DNA of 64,000 nucleotides from Eulemur rufifrons (Eukaryota; Chordata; Mammalia; Primates; Lemuridae): the NCBI RefSeq assembly GCF_041146395.1, contig NC_090996.1:32822738-32886737 (forward strand). The letters are read 5' to 3'. Made by a program: the position numbers and the translations under genes. This document shows positions 24,555 to 37,369 of this stretch, piece after piece. The notes under the pieces are model-generated. The model searched no databases and was not told the DNA's origin. It saw nothing but the letters and a program-made list of their open reading frames with translations. Numbering within the stretch: the first letter of the stretch is position 1; every line of letters starts with the position of its first letter.

Positions 24555-25234
24555 GCAGCGGTACCAATTAGTGGGGCTCGGAACACCAACTATGTTTCCT
24601 CAATGAAATAAATGACTCTGCTCCCGACATACTCAAGAAATCATCCAAGAATAATGCATAAGCTCCAACACCTCCTCAACCAGCCCCCTACCCCCACCCC
24701 CACCCCCAAGAAAACTCTTGAGAATGAGCCAAGGTTAATGAGGCCGGTGGGTATGTGCTGAGTCAGTGCTGGCCACGCAAGTTAAACTGCCTGGAGGTGG
24801 ATTCAATTTATAGGTCTGATTTTTCCAGGAGTGCAAGGGAAAATGTTTGCACAAGGAGAGAGGCCAGATGCCGCACGCCTGGGTGAGAGGGAGAGACGGC
24901 GGGGTCTCGCGAAGCCGAACTCAGAATGTGGTCGGGGGAGAGCGGCTGGCTCTGCAAACGCCTCTGTCCCCTTTCAGCCCGTTCCCGACCCCGTCCACTG
25001 AGCCCAAGGCAGCAAGAGGAACCCTTCCAAAATCTTTCAGCCCCCTTGAGTGACACTCTCTGTTCCCAGCTTCCCAAGGTGAAGGTCGCCGTGGCTCCTG
25101 CAGTCCCTTTTGGCTTCCCCATGTCCCTCCCCAGATGCTGGGCAGACAGGCAGGTTCCCTGAAAGCCAAAACTGGCAGAAATTTTTCTTCTGGCGTGCTC
25201 AGTGCTGTCACGGATCCTTGACAACCTCGCTGCT
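24555..25234. other. intergenic, nothing recognised
   Basis: A short C/A-rich run ('ccccc acccccaccccc' type) lies near 24688. Overlapping open frames on both strands in the GC-rich 24.85-25.26 kb part show no domain and are taken as chance. Confidence 0.35.
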
Positions 25235-25345
25235 CAAAGTGAGGTCCTCGGGCCAGCACATCGGCACCAGCTCAGGAGCCTGTCCGACGAGAGGGCTCTC
25301 GGGCCCCACCCCCGACCCACTGAGTCAGAATCCACAATTTAAGAA
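25235..25345 (+). repeat. MER5-like hAT-Charlie fragment
   Basis: 'gtgaggtcctcgggccagca', 'ctcaggagcctgtccgacga' and 'cccactgagtcagaatccac' follow the MER5 order. Confidence 0.5.
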
Positions 25346-26570
25346 GATCGCTACATGGCTCACGCGCACACATCAAAGTCTGTGTCGCCACGGTCCTCGG
25401 AATAGGACCCCAAGTCCTCTCTGTGTGTGGAGACACCTGCCGTGGACAGTTTGTGGGTGGGGAGGATCCCAGACCCAGGCGTCCCTGTGACAGTCACTCT
25501 CATTCTCTGTAAGGAGACAGCACTCGCCCAGAGCTTTTCTTTAGTATATACTTTTTTTCCAATATTAATGGGAGCTTTATCATTTTTAGACTGCCCCAAA
25601 ACAAACAGAATTGAGTTTGGCAATTTCCATAGATGATTTCACACACTAGTCAGGCCGTGGCCCAAACCCAGGCTGCAGACGAGGCAGAGATGGCTCCACT
25701 AGACTTACAAGGTAATATCTGGGTCAGGATGGCATGAGTTGGAGATGCTTCTGGAACCTGGGAGCCCCAAAGCCTGCATGTCCTACAGCTGAGTACTAGG
25801 ACAATTTGAAAAATAGTGGCAGGAAGAGATTTACTCTCTCCCCTGTATCTCATGCTCCACCCCACCCAAAGTGCTCAATAAATATTGTTATAATAAATGA
25901 ATGATGGATTTATTCCTTCCAAACCACAACTCACCAAAGAGAGGCCAAGACATATCACAATGTGGTGACCATTGCGGTGCAGTGAATATGACGAACTCTC
26001 TCCAGCCGGCCACCTCCACCAAACCCTGCTGATTACTCCGAATGTTGCACTGTGGGGAGGTTTCAGTGGTTATGGCCGATTGTTGCATGACTGCTGGCTG
26101 TTTTTACTACGTTTTCAGAATATAGAGATGGGTGCGGATGGTCCCTGACTGATTAGTATGCAATTCTCAAAAGACCAAACCACTTGGTAAAAGTGAGAAC
26201 CACCCAGGACTCAAGGTTCCCTCCAGACCAGGGGATAACCAGCCCTGCAGTCTCTGTCCTGGTATCACCGGCCACTCTCCTTCGGGCTCGGTTTCCTCTG
26301 AGAGCATATGTTGTTCATTTCCACTGAGGGTATCCAGGGACACAAACTAAAGATAATGACGCTTTATTGTCCCTCAGTCATCTGTCCCTCCCATGTGCTG
26401 GAAGGAATACCAAGTCCAATTTGTCCAATCACAAAATAACAACAATGGCATCATGAGATCAGATAACAAAACTTTCAGTGGCAACTTACTCCATCAAAAG
26501 TAACTAACATCTGTCCAGCACATACCCTTACTAAGAACCAATTTAAGTGCTCTACATGCTGCTTTAGTCG
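25346..26570. other. intergenic, little recognised
   Basis: A short L2/MIR-type tail is visible near 25865 ('aaagtgctcaataaatattg'). No exon and no other nameable repeat. Confidence 0.35.
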
Positions 26571-26990
26571 GGAAGAACTAGGTTATGCTACAGTAACAAA
26601 TTAACCCCCAAATCTCACTGGCTTAGCAACCACTGAGACCTTTTCACATTCCATGTCCGCATGGGCTGGCCAGGTGTGGTAGGCTGCAAATGGCCAAAGA
26701 CCCAGAATGATGGAAGTTCTACCACCTCAACACAGGCTTCTTTTTTTTACTGTGGCAGGAGATGAGAGAATGGGATGATTGGTGATGCACCAGCCATTGA
26801 AAGCTTCAGGCTGGAAGTGATGCATGTGACTTCCACTCGCAGATTTCTGGACCCCGCCAGCCACGAGCCCATCTAACTCTAAGGGTGCTGGGAAATGTGG
26901 AGGTGCACAGGAAACCCCGGGAGCAGAAAGCATCCCTGCCGACATGCATTGCTTCATGGGAGCCTCGGAACCCCGTGAACTATACAACAG
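26571..26990 (-). repeat. ancient LTR-like repeat, antisense
   Basis: 'ggttatgctacagtaacaaa', 'ttaacccccaaatctcactg' and 'gcttagcaaccactgagacc' give an antisense MaLR/MLT-like opening. The later body ('gctggaagtgatgcatgtga', 'cttccactcgcagatttctg') is also LTR-like. Family is uncertain. Confidence 0.5.
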
Positions 26991-27112
26991 ATTTAGGGAG
27001 GTTATAGGACTTACCCCAAGGTGTCACACATAGTAAGCTGCAAAGCCCAGATGTGAACCGAGTTCCTGGCAGGCTTCAAAACACTCTTAACCACTAATGC
27101 TGCATAGTCATC
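26991..27112 (-). repeat. MIR SINE, antisense
   Basis: It shows 'ggacttaccccaaggtgtca', 'cacatagtaagctgcaaagc', 'ccagatgtgaaccgagttcc' and 'ctcttaaccactaatgctgc'. Confidence 0.75.
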
Positions 27113-27484
27113 ACAAAAGTCTATGAAATTCCCTCATCTAGCAAAACAGCACACTAATTAAAAGAAGCCAAGTCGTGCGAGTACAAACTGGAGCTCCCCT
27201 GACACGCCACCTCCTCACCCCAAATGTTCAACCGACACAAAAACCTGGAATGGAATTCTTAGGCAATTTCAGCAAGGGGGAAATGGACTCCTTTCATCTG
27301 GGTCTCATGTCCACCCACATCGAGACAAAGCCTTCCCCAAACTTCGCCTGGACACCTGGGCAGGCTGCCACCTCCTGTCACCTCTGGTCACTGGAAATCC
27401 ACTGGTGACACCTTTACACCATTCACAGGTCTTTCTAAAAGTGCAAAGGTAAATGTCATCCATGTACCTGCATATGGATCAGAG

Positions 27485-27685
27485 GTAGGCAAACTTTTTT
27501 TGTAAAGTGCTAGATAGTAAATATTATAGGCTTTGCAGGTCTTGGTCCCATATTCTTCTTCTTTTTTTACAAACTTCTAAAGATGTGAAAACTATTCGTA
27601 ATTCTAGGACCATATGAAAACAGGTCATAGCCAGGATTTGGTTTATAAGTGATAATTTGCCAGCTCCTGAATTCTGACTAGATCA
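27485..27685 (+). repeat. hAT-type DNA transposon fossil
   Basis: 'gtaggcaaactttttttgta', 'aagtgctagatagtaaatat', 'tataggctttgcaggtcttg' and the end 'tttgccagctcctga' match a common non-autonomous hAT-like element ('gtaaagggccagatagtaaa' type). I am unsure of the family name. Confidence 0.55.
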
Positions 27686-27769
27686 AACCCAAGTCTTCTT
27701 GCTCCGGATGTATCTTACCTCTTCGTTAAAGTTCAGACTGCCTTAGGGAGGCAGCCGGTCTAAACTGAA

Positions 27770-28155
<386 letters not shown>

Positions 28156-29185
28156 AGCTCAAAAATAAATGCCAGTGTGAAGACATCAGAAACCATGGTT
28201 TTTAGGGCTATTGGAATGGAGAAATATCACATTTCTATAAAGAGAAAAAAATCAGAATACAGACTTAATTTGGTATGATCCTTATTACACATGCATAGAA
28301 ATAAAGGCTGGCAAAATTTACCCCAAATATTAACAAAACTCATCTGAGTAGTGAGATTTGGGGTGATTTTTTTTCATAATTTCTACACTTTCCACAACAA
28401 TTTCCGTAAAATGCATACGTATTATCTTTATAATCAGAAAAAGATTAGAAATGCTGAATTATTGCTTATAAAAATATGCAAGTACCTCATGCAATAACTG
28501 AGAACAAAAGTTAAAAAAAAAAAAAAGATAAAAATTTAAAAAAGAAAAAATATACAAGTACCTAGAACTAGACTAATTAAGCACTGACCAGCATAAGTCC
28601 TCGGGCCGCGTATTTTAGTCATTTAGTAGGACGACTGCAAGCTCTTCTTACTATGTGTGTTTTTGTATGCCTGACATCTCTGGGACCACCCACCCACTTT
28701 AGAAACCAATTCTGTGGTTTCAGTGGGGTTTTGGTACGGTTGACTCTCTCTACTCAGGTATAACCATGTGACCCAACCCTCACCAAGTAGAACATTTCAA
28801 TCTCTTGACTACATTTCAGTCTCATGATAGACTCAGGGAGGGCACATAACCCAGATTATCCAATCAGAGTCTTCCCTGGGACTTTTGCTCATGCTTTCAG
28901 GAAATAAACATATCCTTGCCCCTGGCTAAAACTTCCAGAAGCCGTCTTGCCCCCCACATAGAAAAAGGCTGCCTGAGGAGGACACACAGAGGCACGCAGA
29001 GCTTCGAAATGGAGAGAGACAAACTTTGATGATATTGTTAACCCTAGACTTAACTTAGAGCCAGCTCCTTCCCAACTCAGCCTTCACATTACATGAATCA
29101 CTAATTCCACTTTTTGTTTAAACATGTTTGAATTGAGTTTCTATTACTTACAACCGAAAGAAATCTTCCCTAGCCATTATCATAT
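28156..29185. other. AT-rich intergenic sequence
   Basis: Probably old LINE debris in part ('gcatagaaataaaggctggc', 'cataatttctacactttcca'), but too diverged to name. Around 28840-28900 'acataacccagattatccaa' and 'tcagagtcttccctgggact' are also repeat-like. Confidence 0.35.
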
Positions 29186-29189
29186 GTTT

Positions 29190-29490
29190 ATATTAAAAAC
29201 ATTTATTGAGCATTTACTGCATGCAAGAAATGGTATAAACCCTGGAAAATTGAAAATGACCACTAATAATAATGATAACAGCCCACACCTACACAGCACT
29301 TGGTCTTTAACTCAGTTAATCCCCATGAAGTGGGGTCTATCCTCAACCCTTTCACATGGATGGGAGACTAAGGAACAGAAGGGTTAAGGAACTTGCCCCG
29401 GTCACACAGCTGTTATATCACAGATCTAGGGATGACAGGGATTCGCCTGAGGCAGTCCACACTTTTACCCACTTCTCCACACCCCCAGAC
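29190..29490 (-). repeat. L2 tail and MIR, antisense
   Basis: 'aaacatttattgagcattta' and 'ctgcatgcaagaaatggtat' are an inverted L2 end. From about 29265 an antisense MIR reads 'gatgggagactaaggaacag', 'gggttaaggaacttgccccg' and 'gtcacacagctgttatatca'. Confidence 0.7.
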
Positions 29491-29574
29491 ACCCTGGCCC
29501 CGCTGAGGAGACGGACACTTACCAAATCACTTCAGAACAGATTAAAAGGAAGGCTACCCAGGGCTTGCCAAACC

Positions 29575-29705
29575 GCAAGGTACCTGAGAATGACCTAGAC
29601 TTGTGCTAAATGCTGATTCTGACTCAGTCCTTCTGGCCTGAAGTTCTGCGTCTCTGACAAGCTCCTGGGTGGTGCCGATGCTGCTGGTCTGTGGACCCCT
29701 CTGGG
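29575..29705 (+). repeat. MER5-like hAT-Charlie fragment
   Basis: It shows 'aatgctgattctgactcagt', then 'acaagctcctgggtggtgcc', 'gatgctgctggtctgtggac'. Confidence 0.55.
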
Positions 29706-29724
29706 GGGATCAGGGGACAGAGCC

Positions 29725-29840
29725 TCAGACACAACAGGGCAGCAAAGCAAGTGTCATTCTACAGAGGTGACAGCTAAGGCTCAGAGAGGCTGAATAACTG
29801 ACCAGTAGCCTGGCTAGAATGTAGGGAAGCCAGACCTGGT
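29725..29840 (-). repeat. MIR SINE fragment, antisense
   Basis: It shows 'cattctacagaggtgacagc', 'taaggctcagagaggctgaa' and 'taactgaccagtagcctggc'. Confidence 0.6.
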
Positions 29841-30469
29841 ATTGGGATGTCCCTGGCCACACGGAACTGGTTCCACCCAGGTTCTGATCCTGGAGTCCAT
29901 CCACAGACCCCTCCTGCGGGGCTCCCAGAGAAAGGCAGGGTCTGGCAGCGTGAGCCTCTCCCCTGTCCCGGGGGCCCAAGGATGGCTTCAGGAGCCTCCG
30001 AGATTATATGCAAATTGCAGGTGGCTTTTTCTGGGGAGATGGTTTTATCACTTTCGTCAGACTCTCCACGGGGTCCTCAAATCAGAAACGTGAAAAATAA
30101 AGCTGAACAACCACGCAGAGGGAGATCTGCTGACGTAGGTTTTGCTGCTTGTAAACTCTTCAAGAGGCGAGTCATTGGGGAGCTATTAGCAACAGCAAGC
30201 AGGCGCTAATACACCCTTTTCTGGAGAAAGCAAAAGCTCCTTCCCAGTGGCATTAACTTCATATCACTTAAGAGATCTCCCGTGGGCAGATTTGGAATCT
30301 GCTGCGAATATAATGGGTACAAAATATCATAAGGTGTGCCTGCCTCTCAGACCTTCCCAGAAGGTTTTCGCTGAGCAGATATAAATGGTGAGAGCGAATT
30401 TTAAAAATGACAAAATCACCCCAACTGCTCTCCTACGTTCACTGCAGGTAACGTGGCACGTCCCATAAA
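29841..30469. other. intergenic, nothing recognised
   Basis: No nameable repeat or exon. Confidence 0.3.
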
Positions 30470-30880
30470 GGTACAAATGCACAAACTTTCTCGCTTGGTA
30501 ATTTCGCTTATAGGACTTTGTCCTGCAGACACATTTGCTCAGTGGAAAATGATGTACGTGCAAAGCTACCCATTGTGTCCGTGTTTGTAACAAACAGCAA
30601 ATGGAAACAGAAGCAACCTGAATATCCATCCAGAGGGGAACGGCTAAATATAACACAGGACATCCAGGCAAGGGCGCACTCTGTTACCTTTAAAACAAAT
30701 ACTGAGGAAGGTCTTTGTGTCCCGATACAAACTAATCTCCCAGATGCGTTAAGCAACAAAAGCAAGATGCAAAGAATGTGTATGGCGTGCAGACAAATGT
30801 GCGTACGAGATACACGTGTATGTATGCGCACACAGTTGCTTACAGATGCAAACGGGACCTCTGGGTAAATAAGCAAGAAA
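30470..30880 (+). repeat. old L1 fragment, sense
   Basis: 'gtttgtaacaaacagcaaat', 'ggaaacagaagcaacctgaa', 'tatccatccagaggggaacg', 'gcgttaagcaacaaaagcaa' and 'gatgcaaagaatgtgtatgg' follow the L1M ORF2/3' UTR transition. The open frames here are shadows. Confidence 0.6.
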
Positions 30881-31136
30881 TTGGCACCACTGTTTCCTCC
30901 AGCAAGGAGACTTCGGTGACCAAAGGGACGGAGTGAAAGGGGGATGTTGGACTGTGCAGCCTTGCACGCTTTTGTGTCTTGGCCGCGTGAACGTACTGCC
31001 CATAAAAAACAGTCATCGCATAAGATTATCTTTTTCACTTGCCCATTGTGGGAACAGGTTCCTTTGTCCCTCTTATTTATAACTAGATACACCATTTATT
31101 GAGCTGGAGAACATTGTCTCTACTCCCACATTAGAA

Positions 31137-31348
31137 CAGGTTCCTTAATCTCGGCGCGAGGGACGTATGGGGTGGGATCATTCCTCGCTGTGTGGGGAGT
31201 TCTGGGCACGGCAGTGTGTTTAGCTGCATTCCGGCCCCCTGCCTCCTCCTCCCATTGTGACAACCCAAAAATGCCTCCAGACGTTGCCAAATGCCTACAG
31301 CGGGGGAAATGCTCCCCCCAACCCGGCCGCTGAGCACCGCTGCCCTGA
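31137..31348 (-). repeat. MER20-like hAT-Charlie fossil
   Basis: It ends with 'gtgacaacccaaaaatgcct', 'ccagacgttgccaaatgcct' and 'gggggaaatgctcccccc'. The same family as 35485-35702 but more eroded. Confidence 0.6.
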
Positions 31349-31409
31349 GATACCCACACCTGGCTTAAGAAGACGCCCAGCGGGTACCACAACCACCATG
31401 TCCTTCAAT

Positions 31410-31545
31410 TCCCTGAACACTGACGTGAAGTCAGGACAGTTTCCCTCCTTACAGGTGACAGATCAGAGGCTGAGATCACAGCTGCTGAGGGGCTGAAGTA
31501 GGATTCAAACTCAGCCCTGGATGTTTCCAGAAACTGGGCCGTCAA
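31410..31545 (-). repeat. MIR SINE fragment, antisense
   Basis: It shows 'cctccttacaggtgacagat', 'cagaggctgagatcacagct' and 'gtaggattcaaactcagccc'. Confidence 0.6.
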
Positions 31546-33139
31546 TCCCTGCCCCGGAGCCCCCGGCCGTCTTTGGTTCTAATTAAGCAATCATTCCAAA
31601 CCCCTTTGAATCTTGCCCATCTCAGAGCTCTCAGGCCACGGAGACATATCCCAAATATGTTGCTTTAATGAAACAGGGCGCCCGGGACCGGCGAAACCAC
31701 CAGCATCTGTCTTCATGAGCCGGGCTCAAGCTGACCTCTGTCTGACTCCAATGCAGAAACGAATCATCCGTAATAGAAAAAATGATGGATAAAAATTGGT
31801 AGTGCCGGCACCCAAAGACCTCATCAGATTCCAGGGTGGGGGCGCGACATAAACCATGATAAAGGGGCTCTCTCGGCCCAACGACTCATTAACGCATGTT
31901 CTTAGGAACACGTCTGGGCAATTGGAAACCCGGGAGACCGGCGGTGAAGCGGAGTGACTGCTGCTCACATCTGGGCTGCAGGACACGCAGCTCCCATAAG
32001 GGCTCAGGTCCAAGAAGGAACGTGACCCGCCCTCCAAGAGGCCCAGAGTCCAAGGGGCCGGGGCCTACGTGGTCCCAAGCAGGAAGCAAAGCCGGCAGAG
32101 GTCGATCCCCTGGGCGCCGGGGCCCTGTGAGAGAGCCTCCCTAAGACAGAGCCCTGGGCCTCCCTCTCCCCCTCTGCAAAGCAGGCCCCATGGGACCCCT
32201 CCACACTGGGGGGCTGTCAGTTGTGCAGATGTCTCAGCCCTCACCTGGGAGACAGGATCACATGACCCTCCTCGGCATTCCCTGCGCCGAGGATGAAAAG
32301 CCTTCCCAGAGTGTGTTTTCAGGGGGCAGAGGAGGCATCCATGTGTTCATTCAAGTATTTTTGTTTGAGCACCTGCTGTGGGCCAGGCCATGGGGACAGG
32401 GGCAAACCACGCAACTTCTGTGTCTCCAGGGTCTTGCCATGCCCCCAAGGCTTGCTTTGCTTCCTTTCTCTGACAGCCCAGGGAGTCAGAGGACAGGGGA
32501 GCTTTGTTCTTGTACACCTGATGGCCCCCCAAACTTTCCCTACACCCCACCTCCCCTATGGCTCCCATAACGGGCTAAGCTTGGGAAGCTCCAAGGCCAG
32601 GAGGAGTCTCTGATTTCTTCCTTCCCTGGAAGCAAGGAGGACGTGGGTCCCGGCTGTTTAAATGAGAGAAAAGCTGAGGAGAGACGATTAAAAAGAAAGG
32701 AAAGAAAACATTTGGCTGTTAATTCCACATATCTCACTCCAACATCCCTCCCCTTGAGAAAAATCTTTGCATCCTTGCAAAGGGTGTGCGTCTGTTTCTC
32801 CTCCAATCATTTGCTCCCCAACCCATGCCGCCTGCAGGAAGGCGGAGATGGTGCGCCTCTGTCTCGGGACACAACCGCCAGGTGCGAGGCAAGACCTGGC
32901 TCTGGGGGGAGAAGCTCCCCCGGGCTCCCCAGGACTGAGGCACTGGGCAAGTCTGAGTATTGATCAAGCTCCTCCCTCCCCCATCTGAAGGGCCTACTTC
33001 CATCGAGGCGGTCTCTTCTCCCCACCCGGCTCCATGCACCCCCCGCCCCCCTCCACCTGCACGTCCCTCACCCACCTCGCCCCACCTCCACGCCACGCAA
33101 GGGGGGCTTGGCCACAGCACCTGGAAGTTCCTTAAAATG
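31546..33139. other. GC-richer intergenic sequence
   Basis: An inverted L2 tail lies at about 32345-32400 ('ttcattcaagtatttttgtt', 'tgagcacctgctgtgggcca'). The rest has no nameable feature. Multiple overlapping open frames on both strands reflect GC content, not genes. Confidence 0.35.
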
Positions 33140-33470
33140 GAATGATACATCATTCTGTGCTGCGTAGCTCATCAACACACACTTAGCAGCTCAGAACACC
33201 TATATATCATCTCTCAGTTTCTGTGGGCACAGTTGCTCAGGGTCTCACAAGACGGCAATTTAGGTGCCAGCCAGGGCTGGGGTCTCATCTGAGGCTTGGC
33301 AGTGGGGTGGGGGTGGGGGGTGTTCCTATCCCAGCTTGCGTGGTTGCTGGCAGAATCATTTCCCAGAGGTCTCCTCCAGACCCTCTTTGAAGCTCTCATC
33401 TGATCATGCCAGGCCCACCCAGTTCATCTGCCTTTTTATTAACTCAAAGGGACCTGATCAGGGGCTTAGT
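33140..33470 (-). repeat. ancient LTR-like repeat, antisense
   Basis: 'attctgtgctgcgtagctca', 'cacttagcagctcagaacac', 'ctctcagtttctgtgggcac' and 'ctggggtctcatctgaggct' resemble an antisense MaLR-type LTR. A short G-rich run lies near 33305. Confidence 0.5.
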
Positions 33471-33594
33471 TACATCTGCAAAAATCCCTTCAACTTCTCC
33501 ATATTCTACTGGCTAGAAGCAAGGAGAATTAATTTAAAAGTACTTATATTTGTAATCTGTCATGGGATTAGTGTTTTAAAAAACAATATTTATA

Positions 33595-34062
33595 TTAGTT
33601 TTCTCGAGCTGCCATAACAAAATACCACGAGCTGGGTGACTTAAAACAACAGAAATGTAACATCTCTCAGTACTAAAGTTCAGACGTCTGGAATCAAGGT
33701 GGCGGCAGGGCCACGCTCCCGCCTAAACTTGCAGAAGGCTCCTTCCTTGCATCTGCCTGGCTTCCTGTGGCTTGCAGGCGACCTCTGGTGTTCCATGGCT
33801 TGCAGACACATAGCTCCGCACCCCTGTCCAACCTACGGCCTCTTCCCTACAGCTCTGTGTCTCCACGTGTTCTCTCCTCTTGTAAGGACACCAGTCATCG
33901 GATTAGGAGGGTTAGGGACCCACCTATTCCAGTAGGACCTCATCCTAACTAAAAACATCTGCAAACACCCTATTTCTAAATAAGGTCACATTCTGAGGTG
34001 CTAGAGTTTAGGATTTCAACACATCTTTTTAGGGGGATGCAATCCAACCCCTAACAGGACTA
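33595..34062 (-). mobile_element. ERVL-MaLR LTR (MLT1/MST-like), antisense
   Basis: It shows 'ttagttttctcgagctgcca', 'taacaaaataccacgagctg', 'ggtgacttaaaacaacagaa', 'aaggacaccagtcatcggat', 'ccctatttctaaataaggtc' and 'atcttttta ggggga' (no break), and ends 'caacccctaaca'. Nearly complete. Confidence 0.78.
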
Positions 34063-35480
34063 TGGCACATAACTGACGGCTGCAGGTATGGCTGCATCCA
34101 GGTCCTCAAACAATGTCAGAACGACCCTTCCCCCTCTCCTACTCCCTCTCTTCACATTTCTCTTTCTCAAGGGTGAACACGAACTTCCCAAAACTGACTC
34201 TCGTTAGGCCAATGTGCTTCTCAGCTCCAATCACTGTGGCCAGGGTGGTGGAAGGATGCCGGTCGCCCCGGCTGGGACCACACGCCCACCCCCAGGGCAC
34301 GGTGCGGAGTGGCCAGTCCCACACAAACCAGTGGACTGGCAGTGAGGTTCAGTGACTCCCCAGTGGAAAACCAGGGAGTGTTATCACGGGGAGGAGGCCT
34401 GGAAGAAGGGCCGGCAGGAGCTGCAGTGTGGCCTCCACCCCAGCCCTGATGCTGGGGAATGGGAGTTTGCAGTCTGGTGACCCAGTACTTGGTCCCAAGA
34501 AACCAAAACTCCATCCACGGGGCCACAGGCAGTGCATGGGCTCCTGGGGGATTTGGTGACCACATACACGAACAATCCCCTGCCAGCTCCGTCCCTGCAG
34601 TCCCCCTGAACTCTGCCGCAGTTCCCCTCCGTTCTCGCTGAAATACAAAGCAATTCTCTGAGGGTGAGCAGCTCATTCTGCTAGTTTAAATCACCCGATT
34701 CACTCTCCCTCCAGTAGCCTGTACTTATTGCTCCATCACTGGTAATGACAATGAACATCTCTGCAATCTCAGTTTTTATTGCAAAGTGATTGAGGACCAG
34801 TTAGAATAACTTATGATACTGAAACTAACGAAATCCCGTCAAGCAAATGGTGTGTGGATAGAAAGTCTTAGGGAAGCCGCGGATATTTTTCCCCCCAATG
34901 AATCAATTGAAAATAAGAAGCTATCGCCACCATGTTTTGGGGGGAAAAGCTATCAAAAGTGCAAGCCGTGATATTATAATTTGGCGATTTTAAATCTAGT
35001 CAAATGGATATGGCCCAGGGGTGAAAGTGGATGCTCCGTAACCAGACAATGGCCAAGAGCAGGAGTCAAAGTGAAGTCTTTTCTGTCCAGCACTTTCTCC
35101 TTTCTTGCAAGGACACTCGATGTCATGCTCAGGGCCTCTAGTGGCCAGAAATAAAGTTTCTTCCAGGTCCAAACCACCCCCCAGGGCAACCCCAAAACCA
35201 GAGCAACCACTTACAGCTACGTACATTGTGTATTGTACAGTTCTGGGATGGGGGGTCATTTTCATAAATACCCATGTGGGCGGTTCTCCCCCAGAGGTGT
35301 GCAATGTACGATCTTCGCAAATGATAAGTCACTCACATTCTATCCCAAAATCAACCCAGAAGAGGTAAAATTTTCCCCTAGATGTTGTCATCGGCCATGA
35401 GCTCCCCTCCCCTTCCACATGAGACGGGAGCAGAGGTGGTTCGCCAAATGTGCTGAGATCATCCTGAAGCCTTGCTAAGG
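34063..35480. other. intergenic, low repeat content
   Basis: No exon or nameable repeat. The part 34680-35010 is AT-rich, unique-looking and rich in TAAT-like words. It is a second, weaker candidate for conserved non-coding sequence. Confidence 0.3.
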
Positions 35481-35484
35481 GTCT

Positions 35485-35702
35485 TTCAACTTTGGCACTA
35501 TTGACATTTGGGGCTGGATCATCCTCTGTCTTAGGGGGACTGTCCTGTGCTTTGTAGGATGTTTAGCAACTCCCCTGGCCTCTACCCACTAGATGCCAAT
35601 AGCACCCCCTCCTCCAGCTGTAACAACCAAAAATGTCTCCAGACATTGGCCAAATGTTCTCTGAGGGGGCAAAATCACCCCCTAGTTGAGAACCCCTGAA
35701 CT
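35485..35702 (-). repeat. MER20-like hAT-Charlie element, near complete
   Basis: About 218 bp: 'caactttggcactattgaca', 'tttggggctggatcatcctc', 'ctgtgctttgtaggatgttt', 'agcaactcccctggcctcta', 'cccactagatgccaatagca', 'aaaaatgtctccagacattg', ending 'cccctagttgagaacccctg'. Length and order match MER20. Confidence 0.75.
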
Positions 35703-36500
35703 AGATATATAATATGCAAGTCACACGTCAATCAGAGAGCCTAAGGGCCACGCCTGTGACACTCTATCCAAGGACAAAGAGAGAGTCTGGAAGAGGTAAG
35801 AGAAGTAGACAAAGAGAAGGGAAATTAAGTTCCTGCTCCCAGAAACTACAGAAGCCCAGCAGATGTTGTCGGAAACCTAGTTAGAAGATGCTGTGCAACT
35901 ATCGGTTCCCATCCTGCCCCCAGCGACAACTCTCTCCGAAAATGCCCTGGAAATCAACACAGCCCCAAACACAGGCAAACTGAGAACAGGTGGCTCAGTG
36001 CCCTCACTGAAATTGGAAACTTTATCAACTCCTGCTATAGAAATGAGGCTCATCCCCAACACCAGCATTCCATGATGGTAGCGCTTTCTAGGCGGAGAAA
36101 AATCTAACCCTAAAGCACCCATTTCACTAAACTGCTCTTGCTCATGTGTAAGTACAAATGAAAAATGCTGATGCTGCTCCTTTCTGACGTTGCTTTTTAA
36201 TTATGGCCATCAATAAATCATTTTGTCCTCGAACAAGACTTGAGGATGGCCCTGGGGCAGAGGCACGATTCCTTAGGAACTAGGCCAACAGGGAACGGGC
36301 TTTCTCTCTCCCCACCTCTTCTCTTAATCTGCTGTCAGAAACAGGAATGTTCTCTCCGTCAGTAGCAGACGGCTTTGCTCGAGTTCCATCTGGGGACTCT
36401 ATTCACACAGTTCTATCCTCAGCCTGCCCACGTGGCCGCTGTCACAGAAACAAGCTCTGCCCTTCCTTCCCCATCTTTTCTCGTTTCTTTCTCTACTTCT
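35703..36500. other. intergenic, nothing recognised
   Basis: No nameable repeat or exon. Confidence 0.3.
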
Positions 36501-36504
36501 TATC

Positions 36505-36855
36505 AGCGTAGTGGGCTGCACGGTCCCCCTCGTCCCAAGATATGCCCATATCCTCATCCCCAGAATCTCTGCATGGTGCCTTATTTGGAAAAAGGATCTC
36601 TGCAGATGTAATTAAGGATCTTGAGATGAGACGGGCTCTAAGTCTAACAAGTGTCCTTAGACAGACAGGAGAGACAGAGGCCACTGGCCACAGAGGCAGA
36701 GAGCGGAGTGATGCGGCCACAAGTCAAGGCGTGCGGGCAGCCACCGGAAGCTGGCAGAGGCAAGAAGTCGTTTCTCCCCTAGAACCCCTGCAGAGAGCGT
36801 GGCCCCGCTGACACCTTGCATTTGGACATCCGGCCTCTGGACTTTCCATGGTGCT
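36505..36855 (+). mobile_element. ERVL-MaLR LTR (MLT1-like), sense, 3' truncated
   Basis: It shows 'cccaagatatgcccatatcc', 'cttatttggaaaaaggatct', 'ctgcagatgtaattaaggat', 'cttgagatgagacgggctct', 'gcagagagcggagtgatgcg' and 'cagccaccggaagctggcag', breaking off near 'catccggcctctgga'. Confidence 0.75.
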
Positions 36856-37084
36856 CGGTCTCCCAGCTCACGGCACAGGGGCAGCCGCAGGGGGATCCAT
36901 CCATGCAGCCCGCAGGACACTGCTGCCCTTGCGTCTGCTGCTCCTTGGCAGCTCTGCAAGGCCTGGGGTGGGTCCAAAAATCCTCCCTCCTTTCTCAAGC
37001 GGCCCCCAGCTCCCCTCTCACTGAAGGGTTTAGGGTCAGGAGGAGTCACGCTTCTTCGCCCAGTCGTTGTAGGGTTTGGGGTCG

Positions 37085-37255
37085 ACCCGTCCTCTTGTGT
37101 GATCCGTGGACCAGGAGCATCGCATCACCTGGGAGCTTTTGGAATTGAAAATGTTCTGGCCTCACCCCTCTGCTGAGCCCGAATCTGTATTTTCCCCCGA
37201 GATGCCCAGGTGGTCTGTGTCCACATTCAAATTCAAGAAGCACTGGTGGGAGACA
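37085..37255 (+). repeat. MER5-like hAT-Charlie element
   Basis: It shows 'gaccaggagcatcgcatcac', 'ctgggagcttttggaattga', 'gcccgaatctgtattttccc' and 'ccgagatgcccaggtggtct'. Confidence 0.6.
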
Positions 37256-37369
37256 CTCTAAGGTGGTAATTAGATCTTTTCCCCACCTGCAAGCGTCTAG
37301 TTGCTTTGTGTTAAATCTGTTAAACATGGCAATGGCATCGAGATCATGTAAAAACAAAAGAAAATCCTC

